From CAZXNF01 sp050741255 (GTDB lineage: Bacteria; Pseudomonadota; Gammaproteobacteria; Burkholderiales; SG8-41), in contig JBOIEQ010000039.1 in NCBI GenBank assembly GCA_050741255.1, forward strand, positions 1 to 31,629: 31,629 nucleotides of DNA, read 5' to 3'. Shown here in pieces: positions 26,003-31,629 of the stretch. Under the pieces are notes generated by a model that searched no databases, was not told the DNA's origin, and saw nothing but the letters and a program-made list of their open reading frames with translations. How positions within the stretch are numbered: the first letter of the stretch is position 1; each line of letters starts with the position of its first letter. Position numbers and translations under genes: made by a program.

Positions 26003-26173
26003 TAGCCGCGGAGACGCAGAGAGTGCAGAGAAAATTGATTGATTGCCGCCAAGACGCCGAGGCGCCAAGGAAAACTCTACGATCAACCTCGAATTCGCTA
26101 ACGGACCCCTTGGCGTCTTGGCGCCTTGGCGGCCAATACTTCTTTCCTCTGCGCTCTCTGCGTCTCTGCGGCT
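26003..26173. repeat. Composite nested inverted repeat, copy 2 (outer GCAGAG module, inner CCAAG module)
   Basis: The left outer arm AGCCGCGGAGACGCAGAG begins at 26004; its partner (CTCTGCGTCTCTGCGGCT reading rightward) ends at 26173. The inner arms are GCCGCCAAGACGCCGAGG at 26045 and its complement at 26108-26133. Each pair is close to 90 percent identical by eye over about 25 bases. The element fills the gap between the amidoligase-fusion stop codon (26183) and tag (25975). Relative to copy 1 the two modules are swapped inside-out. Confidence 0.9.
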
Positions 26174-26182
26174 CACTTCGCT

Positions 26183-29100
26183 TTAGTCCGGCTGCCACCG
26201 CAGGTCGAGTGTCAGCGGGAAGCCGGGGTTGGGCGACTCCGCCGCGATCGTCATCGGTCCGGGCGTGTGGCCGTGATTCCAGAAACGCGCGACGCGGCGC
26301 GCTTCCGCCTCGTTGGCGTTGACCGGGAAGGTGTCGTAGTTGCGGCCGCCGGGATGGGTCACGTGATAGGTGCAGCCGCCCATCGAGCGTGCAGTCGTCG
26401 CCTGGCCCCAGCGGCTGGCTTCCCGGTCCCTGGGGATGTTCCACAGGTCGACGAGGTCGAACACCAGCGGCGCCTGCACGCCGATCGTGGGATGCAGGGA
26501 AGACGGCGGCGACCAGGCTTTGAAGCGCACGCCGGCGACGAATTCACCCGGCGCACCGGTCGGAGCCAGCGGCAGGCGGCGGCCGTTGCAGGCGACCAGG
26601 TGGCGTTCTGGATTCAGTCCGGTCGCTTTGAGCTGGAGGCGTTCGACGGACGAATCCACGTAGCGGGCGGTCGTGCCGGACTGCATCTCCTCGCCGAGCA
26701 CGTTCCAGGGTTCGATCGCCTGGCGCAGTTCCAGCGTGACGCCGTCGTAGGTGGCGGTGCCGTAGCGCGGGAAGCGGAATTCGAGGAAAGGCGCGTACCA
26801 GGCCGCATCGAACGCGAAGCCGGCGGTGTTGAGGTCGCGCATGACGTCGGCGAAATCGGCGGCGACGAAATGCGGCAGCATGAAGCGGTCGTGCAGTTGC
26901 GTGCCCCAGCGCACCAGCGGCGCCGCGTACGGCGTGCGCCAGAAGCGGGCCACCAGCGCGCGCAGCAGCAGGATCTGCGCGAGGCTCATCTGCGCGTGCG
27001 GAGGCATTTCGAAGGCGCGGAATTCGAGCAGACCCAGGCGCCCGGTCGGTCCGTCGGGCGAGTACAGCTTGTCGATCGAGAACTCGGCGCGGTGCGTGTT
27101 GCCGGTAAGGTCCACCAGGAGGTTCCGCAGCAGGCGGTCGGTAAGCCACGGCAGCTTCGCTTCGTCGCCGGACTTCTGCGCCTGTGCCATCTGCTGGAAG
27201 GCGATCTGCAGTTCGTATAGCGCGTCGTCGCGTGCCTCGTCCACGCGCGGGGCCTGGCTGGTGGGCCCGATGAATTGTCCGGAAAAGAGATACGACAGCG
27301 AGGGATGGTTCTGCCAGTAGGTGACGAGGCTGCGCAGCAGGTCCGGCCGGCGCAGCAGCGGACTGTCGGCGGGCGTGAGGCCGCCCAGCGTGACATGGTT
27401 GCCGCCGCCGGTGCCGGTGTGGCGCCCATCGAGCATGAATTTCTCGGTGGCGAGGCGGGCGAGGCGCGCTTCGTCGTACAGCGCGGTGGTGTTGGCCGCG
27501 AGTTCGTCCCAGCCGGTGGCGGGGTGGATGTTGACTTCGATCACGCCGGGATCGGGTGTGACTTTGAACGATTTCACGCGCGCGTCGAACGGCGGCTCGT
27601 AACCTTCGAGCCGGACCTGCGTGTTGCAGGCCGCGGCGGCGCGTTCGACGATGGCGACGAGCGCCAGCCAGTCTTCTGCCCGCGTGAACGGTGGCAGGAA
27701 TATGTGCAGGCGACCATTGCGCGCTTCGACGATGAGCGCGGTGCGCACCACATCGCGCGGCGCGGGATTGGCGATGACCCTGGCCGTGCGCGGAGGAAAG
27801 CTGACGGGCAACGGCGTCAGGGCATCGAAGGGATCGCGCGGGGGATCGAGTTCCACGTCCTCGGGTTTGACTTCCGGCAGTGAGCCGAGCGGCAGCCGGT
27901 AGCCGGCGGCCGAGTCGCCGGCATGCAGGAACAACTGCTCGCGCTTGAGCGGCCAGGCGGAGCTTTCCCAGCGCGAGTCCGCGCCGACACGGCCTTCGGC
28001 GTGGCGCGCCTTGAGCGGCAACAGGAAAGCGGCCGGGGTATCGAGGCCGTGCGCGAGCTGGCGGGCGAGGCGGGCGCGGTCTTCCGCACTCTTCAAGGGG
28101 GCGACGAGCGGATCGAGATTCACCGGCAGCGCGCTTTCCACCTTGAGCGCGGTGAGTGGATCCTCAAACGCGGGGATCACCTGCGCCGGGCCGAAGCCCA
28201 GTTCGCGCGCGATCGCCTCGGCCAGTGTTTGCGCCGCCGCGGGGGTCGCTTTGGCGGGCGTCGAATCGGCCGCGATGCGGGTGGCGTCGTTCCAGATCGG
28301 GTTGCCGTCCGGCCGCCAGATGACGGCCAGCGCCCAGCGCGGCAGCGACTCGCCCGGGTACCACTTGCCCTGCCCATGGTGGATCACGCCGCCACGGGCG
28401 AAACGATGGGCCAGCCGCGCCGTCAGCGATTCGGCCAGCTCGAATTTCTTCGGCGAGTGCGCGGTGTAGTTCCATTCCGCGCCCTCCATGTCGTCGACCG
28501 ACACGAAGGTGGGTTCGCCGCCCTGCGTGAGCCGCACGTCGCCGGCGGTCAGCACACTGTCCACCTGCCGGCCCAGGGCGTCGATCGCCGCCCACTGCGC
28601 GTCGGTATAAGGCTTGGTAACGCGCGGATCTTCATGGGCGCGCGCCACCGTCATTTCGAATTCGAAGGTGGACTGGGCGAAGTCCGTGAACCCGCTGACC
28701 GGCGCCGCACTGCCGGGGGTGGCGGTTGCCGCGAGCGGAATGTGGCCCTCGCCGGCGAGCAGTCCGGAGGTGGGATCGAGGCCGATCCAGCCGGCGCCGG
28801 GGAGATAGACCTCCGCCCACGCGTGCAGATCGGTGAAGTCGGTCTGCGTGCCCGATGGGCCGTCGAGCGCCTTGAGATCGGCCTTGAGCTGGATGAGATA
28901 GCCCGAGACAAAACGCGTGGCGAGCCCCAGGTGGCGGAGGATCTGCACCAGCAGCCAGCCCGAATCGCGGCAGGAACCGCTGGCGAGCGACAACGTCTGC
29001 TCGCAGGGCTGCACGCCCGGTTCCATGCGCACGAGGTAACGGATGTCGCGCGCGAGGCGGGCGTTGAGTTCGACCAGGAAGTCGACGGTGACCGGTCCCG

Positions 29101-29530
29101 GGCCGCTGGTCTTCAGCATCTGCTCGCGCAGGCGCGCGACCCATTGCGTGAGCTGCGGGCCGCGCTCGTCGACGGCGAGAAAGGGCGCCAGATCGCGCTT
29201 GAGGTCTGCGGGATAGTCGAAGGGAAAGCGTTCCGCGACCGCCTCGACAAAGAAGTCGAAGGGGTTGATGACCGTCATGTCGGCGAGCAGGTCGACCGTG
29301 ACGTCGAACTCCCGCGTGCGCTCAGGGAACACGCAGCGCGCGATCCAGTTGCCGTAAGCGTCCTGCTGCCAGTTCAGAAAGTGTTTCGCAGGCTCGATCT
29401 TCAGCGAGTAGGCGAGGATGGGGGTGCGGCAGTGCGGTGCGGGCCGCAGGCGGATTTCGTGCGGCGACAGCGCCACCGGCCGGTCGTAGCGGTAGCGCGT
29501 GGCGTGATGCAGCGAGACGCGGATGCTCAC
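26183..29530 (-). CDS. Transglutaminase-like protein fused to a DUF2126 putative amidoligase domain
   Basis: A 1115-residue two-part cytosolic protein. Residues about 1-85 are the bacterial transglutaminase N-terminal domain (MSIRVSLHHATRYRYDRP), and about 145-265 the transglutaminase core with an intact triad: Cys187 (SGSCRDSGW), His236 (DLHAWAEVYL) and Asp252 (GLDPT). From about 320 to the end is DUF2126, a family described as a putative amidoligase, with VIEVNIHP (663-670) and GTGGGNH (706-712). The transglutaminase part could make or cleave amide bonds; the second half is predicted to ligate amines to carboxylates using ATP. GTG 29530 is chosen over TTG 29554 because MSIRV matches the family start. 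It follows anbu by 49 bases. Confidence 0.9.
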   Translation of the reverse strand: MSIRVSLHHATRYRYDRPVALSPHEIRLRPAPHCRTPILAYSLKIEPAKHFLNWQQDAYGNWIARCVFPERTREFDVTVDLLADMTVINPFDFFVEAVAERFPFDYPADLKRDLAPFLAVDERGPQLTQWVARLREQMLKTSGPGPVTVDFLVELNARLARDIRYLVRMEPGVQPCEQTLSLASGSCRDSGWLLVQILRHLGLATRFVSGYLIQLKADLKALDGPSGTQTDFTDLHAWAEVYLPGAGWIGLDPTSGLLAGEGHIPLAATATPGSAAPVSGFTDFAQSTFEFEMTVARAHEDPRVTKPYTDAQWAAIDALGRQVDSVLTAGDVRLTQGGEPTFVSVDDMEGAEWNYTAHSPKKFELAESLTARLAHRFARGGVIHHGQGKWYPGESLPRWALAVIWRPDGNPIWNDATRIAADSTPAKATPAAAQTLAEAIARELGFGPAQVIPAFEDPLTALKVESALPVNLDPLVAPLKSAEDRARLARQLAHGLDTPAAFLLPLKARHAEGRVGADSRWESSAWPLKREQLFLHAGDSAAGYRLPLGSLPEVKPEDVELDPPRDPFDALTPLPVSFPPRTARVIANPAPRDVVRTALIVEARNGRLHIFLPPFTRAEDWLALVAIVERAAAACNTQVRLEGYEPPFDARVKSFKVTPDPGVIEVNIHPATGWDELAANTTALYDEARLARLATEKFMLDGRHTGTGGGNHVTLGGLTPADSPLLRRPDLLRSLVTYWQNHPSLSYLFSGQFIGPTSQAPRVDEARDDALYELQIAFQQMAQAQKSGDEAKLPWLTDRLLRNLLVDLTGNTHRAEFSIDKLYSPDGPTGRLGLLEFRAFEMPPHAQMSLAQILLLRALVARFWRTPYAAPLVRWGTQLHDRFMLPHFVAADFADVMRDLNTAGFAFDAAWYAPFLEFRFPRYGTATYDGVTLELRQAIEPWNVLGEEMQSGTTARYVDSSVERLQLKATGLNPERHLVACNGRRLPLAPTGAPGEFVAGVRFKAWSPPSSLHPTIGVQAPLVFDLVDLWNIPRDREASRWGQATTARSMGGCTYHVTHPGGRNYDTFPVNANEAEARRVARFWNHGHTPGPMTIAAESPNPGFPLTLDLRWQPD

Positions 29531-29579
29531 GCGGTGGCCCGGTGCGGGAAACAAAAACGGAACAGCGCCGGCCTGCGGC

Positions 29580-30329
29580 TCAGAGTGGCGATGGGGGTAT
29601 CCATTCCGGCGCCGGCAGTTCGGCGAACACGCGGCGCAGACCCTCGCCCCAGCGGCTGTGGATCATCTGGAAGTAGGGATCGTTCTCCTCGATCCGGCGC
29701 TCGAGCGAGACCTTCAGTTCGTTCGAGCGGTAGACCAGGAGATCGATCGGCATGCCCACCGAGATGTTGCTGCGCATGGTGGAGTCGAAGGACACCAGGA
29801 TGCACTTGCCCGCGTCTTCCAGGGTGGTGCCGCGCTTGACCACGCGGTCGATCACCGGTTTGCCGTACTTGCTTTCACCGATCTGGAAGTAGGGCGTGTC
29901 GGCGGTGGCCTCGATGAAGTTGCCTTCGCCGTAGATGTGGAACAGGCGCTGCGGTTCGCCGCGGATCTGGCCGCCCACCAGCATGGAGGCGCCGGATTCG
30001 ATGTTGCTCTGGGTCAGCCAGGGGCCGTCGCGCTGGCGCACGTCGCGCAGCGCGTTGCCGACCAGTTCCGCGACCTCGAACAGCGAAGTCGCGTTGTAGA
30101 TCGTGTGGTTGGCGTCGTCGCCCTGGCGCGCGGCGTGCTCGAGGATGTTGATCGTGTTCTGCGTGATCGACAGGTTGCCGGAGGTGAGGATCACGATCAC
30201 GCGGTCGCCGGGTTTCTCGACCACGTGCATCTTGCGGAAGGTCGAGATGTGGTCCACGCCCGCGTTGGTGCGGGAGTCGGAAGCGAACACCATGCCCGCA
30301 TCGAGCATGACGGCAACGCAGTAGGTCAT
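29580..30329 (-). CDS. anbu: Proteasome-like peptidase Anbu (BPH family)
   Basis: Self-compartmentalising Ntn-hydrolase related to HslV and the 20S proteasome beta subunit, in the cytosol. The 249-residue product starts MTYCV. After Met removal the N-terminal nucleophile would be Thr1, with Asp17 (ASDSR) and Lys32 (STFRK) completing the usual proteasome triad. SGNLSITQ, DTPYFQIGESKYGKP and the FDSTMRSNISVG segment are characteristic of Anbu. No ATPase partner is in view; published structures show open helical or lock-washer rings and the physiological substrate is unknown. It lies between the alpha-E and transglutaminase/DUF2126 genes, the usual neighbourhood. Confidence 0.94.
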   Translation of the reverse strand: MTYCVAVMLDAGMVFASDSRTNAGVDHISTFRKMHVVEKPGDRVIVILTSGNLSITQNTINILEHAARQGDDANHTIYNATSLFEVAELVGNALRDVRQRDGPWLTQSNIESGASMLVGGQIRGEPQRLFHIYGEGNFIEATADTPYFQIGESKYGKPVIDRVVKRGTTLEDAGKCILVSFDSTMRSNISVGMPIDLLVYRSNELKVSLERRIEENDPYFQMIHSRWGEGLRRVFAELPAPEWIPPSPL

Positions 30330-30382
30330 CGGGAGAGTTCCAGGAGGCAGCCGGCACGTATTCTAGCGGAGCGCGTACGCAT

Positions 30383-31372
30383 CTAGGCCGCCTTCGCGCG
30401 CACGGCGTTGATGTCGTAGACGGGCGCGAGGAAGCTTCGGCTCAAGTCGGTCGTCAGTGCCTGCACGTTCTCCACGAAGTCGGTCAGGTACTCGTGCATC
30501 CCGCTTTCGATGATCCGTTCGACCCGTCCGTAGTGGAGTTGGGCGTGGAGTTCGCCCGCCAGACGCTCGGCTTCCGGCGCGGCCCCGTTGGAAAGCGCCT
30601 TCACGATGTCGTAAATCTCGTTGAGGCAGGCGTGCAGCGAGCGCGGCATGTCGTCGCGCAGGATCAGCAGTTCCGCCACGCGCATGGGCGTGATGGCGTC
30701 GCGGTAGACTTTGCGGTAGGCGTCGAAGGCGGACAGCGAGCGTAGCAGCGCGCCCCACTGGTAGTAGTCCACCGCGCCGCCGACGTCGGCGATCGAGGGC
30801 AGCAGGGTGTGGTACTTCACGTCGAGGATGCGCGCGGTGTTGTCCGCGCGTTCCATGAAAGTGCCGAGGCGAATGAAGGAGTAACCCTCGTCGCGCAGCA
30901 TGGTGCCGAAGGTCACGCCGCGGAAGCGGTGCGAGCGGGTTTTTACCCAGTCGAAGAATTCGCTGACGCCGCCGCTTTGCAGGAGGGTGAAGTCGCGCAG
31001 GCGCATGTCGAGCCACAGGCTGTTCAGATCCTCGTACATCTCGGAGGTGATCGCGCCGCGCACGGTGCGCGCATTCTCGCGCGCGGACTGGATGCAGGCG
31101 TGGATGGACGAAGAGTTGGCCGCGTCGAACACCATGAAGCGCAGCACGTTCTCCGCCGTCACCGGGCCGGGGAAGCGTTCGTAGTATTCCGTGGCGAGAC
31201 CGGAGATCACCAGCGGCACCGCCCAGTGCTCGGCCCAGGGCTCGCCGGGCGCCAGCACGCGGTACGGCAACAGCGACATGCGGTAGGTCACGTCGAGGAT
31301 GCGCGCGGTGTTCTCCGCGCGCTCGATGTGGCGCGACATCCAGAACAGGTTGTTGGCGACGCGGCTCAGCAT
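30383..31372 (-). CDS. Alpha-E domain protein (DUF403)
   Basis: A 329-residue all-helical protein with conserved Glu-containing helices: MLSRVANNLFWMSRHIERAEN at the start and the similar EGYSFIRLGTFMERADNTARI in the middle show an internal duplication. Alpha-E proteins regularly accompany circularly permuted ATP-grasp enzymes and Anbu or transglutaminases; a role in binding the ligase product has been proposed but not proven. ATG 31372 has no obvious Shine-Dalgarno, because the inverted repeat starts only 7 bases upstream. It is 53 bases before anbu. Confidence 0.94.
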   Translation of the reverse strand: MLSRVANNLFWMSRHIERAENTARILDVTYRMSLLPYRVLAPGEPWAEHWAVPLVISGLATEYYERFPGPVTAENVLRFMVFDAANSSSIHACIQSARENARTVRGAITSEMYEDLNSLWLDMRLRDFTLLQSGGVSEFFDWVKTRSHRFRGVTFGTMLRDEGYSFIRLGTFMERADNTARILDVKYHTLLPSIADVGGAVDYYQWGALLRSLSAFDAYRKVYRDAITPMRVAELLILRDDMPRSLHACLNEIYDIVKALSNGAAPEAERLAGELHAQLHYGRVERIIESGMHEYLTDFVENVQALTTDLSRSFLAPVYDINAVRAKAA

Positions 31373-31378
31373 GTTGTG

Positions 31379-31473
31379 GTGAGGGGATAGGGGTGAGGGG
31401 TGAGGGGGCAGGCCAAGCGGTAATCGGGAGCAGGGGGCTGGTTTCCCCTCACCCCTTTCTCCTTACCCCTCAC
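31379..31473. repeat. GAGGGG-rich imperfect inverted repeat between ATP-grasp and alpha-E genes
   Basis: The left arm 31379-31408 contains TGAGGGG at 31380, 31394 and 31401; the right arm 31445-31473 (CCCCTCACCCCTTTCTCC and on) is its imperfect reverse complement. The arms fill almost the whole 97-base gap, so the transcript could fold into a long hairpin. The repeat word is close to the TGAGGGA unit inside recJ. Confidence 0.8.
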
Positions 31474-31475
31474 GC

Positions 31476-31629
31476 CTATTCTTCCAGTATCCATGTGTCT
31501 TTCGTGCCGCCGCCCTGCGAGGAGTTGACGATCAGCGAACCCTCCTTGAGCGCCACGCGGGTCAGTCCGCCCGGCACGAGCGTCACGCTCTTGCCGGCCA
31601 GCACGTACGGCCGCAGGTCGACGTGGCGG
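31476..31629 (-). CDS. Circularly permuted ATP-grasp protein (C-terminal end only)
   Basis: Only the last 50 codons are in the window; the rest lies beyond the right edge. The translated end reads VDLRPYVLAGKSVTLVPGG, LTRVALKEGSLIVNSSQGGG and TKDTWILEE, a hallmark ending of the circularly permuted ATP-grasp family (DUF404/DUF407). These enzymes are predicted to ligate a carboxylate to an amine using ATP. As the first gene of the minus-strand run, it probably shares a transcript with the alpha-E, Anbu and transglutaminase/DUF2126 genes. Confidence 0.9.
   Translation of the reverse strand, partial: RHVDLRPYVLAGKSVTLVPGGLTRVALKEGSLIVNSSQGGGTKDTWILEE

Noticed and set aside
26003..26173. Composite repeat as a tRNA, riboswitch or CRISPR
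   Set aside because: There is no acceptor/anticodon pattern, no aptamer-like core and no spacer series; the structure is two nested palindromic arms.
27923..29839. A 638-codon plus-strand frame
   Set aside because: Shadow of the transglutaminase/DUF2126 gene and the end of anbu; no recognisable motif.

Overview
The window is GC-rich and tightly packed, and the gene content points to a betaproteobacterium of the Burkholderiales or Rhodocyclales kind. The signs are divergent rluD/bamD, a lolC-lolD pair without lolE beside it, comEC next to a DUF2062 gene, a 2,3-BPG-mutase-like 'RpfE-type' gene next to recJ-prfB-lysS, and two orphan Bug/TctC solute-binding proteins. Most of it is chromosomal housekeeping DNA. 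I see no tRNA, rRNA, CRISPR array, transposase or phage gene. No gene-free stretch exceeds 300 bases; the longest gaps (7936-8149, 19432-19631, 25976-26182) are described below.

Layout. 1-1522: the 5' part of rluD (minus) diverges from bamD (plus). 1558-9091 (minus): an information-processing run reads RpfE-like -> recJ -> prfB -> lysS -> acetoacetyl-CoA synthetase. prfB needs the classical +1 programmed frameshift to be complete. recJ carries five perfect copies of a 7-bp repeat inside its reading frame. 9170-11099 (plus): lolC-lolD, the inner-membrane lipoprotein release ABC transporter. 11108-13648 (minus): DUF2062 -> AlkA-type glycosylase -> K+ channel -> small membrane protein. 13830-16262 (plus): comEC. 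16274-17607 (minus): a VIT/CCC1-like membrane protein coupled to a small outer-membrane beta-barrel, divergent from a SulP anion transporter (17731-19431). 19432-20858: a possible gene remnant, then DUF1801, VOC and DUF423 genes.

20865-25362 (minus) is a catabolic-looking block: Bug protein, AT-rich regulatory gap, GntR regulator, second Bug protein, LLM-type flavin monooxygenase and its probable flavin reductase. 25406-25975 is tag. 26183-31629 (minus) is the most interesting block. It encodes a circularly permuted ATP-grasp (partial), an alpha-E protein (DUF403), the proteasome-like peptidase Anbu, and a 1115-residue transglutaminase/DUF2126 amidoligase fusion. Comparative genomics has predicted this association to make or process a peptide-like product or tag, but its substrate is unknown.

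A second theme is small repeats. Two large nested inverted repeats built from the same two sequence modules, but in opposite order, fill the gaps before recJ and before tag. GAGGG-type repeats appear inside recJ, upstream of comEC and between the ATP-grasp and alpha-E genes. Starts were chosen from family N-termini and ribosome-binding sites; several are GTG or TTG, and alternatives are given where they matter.
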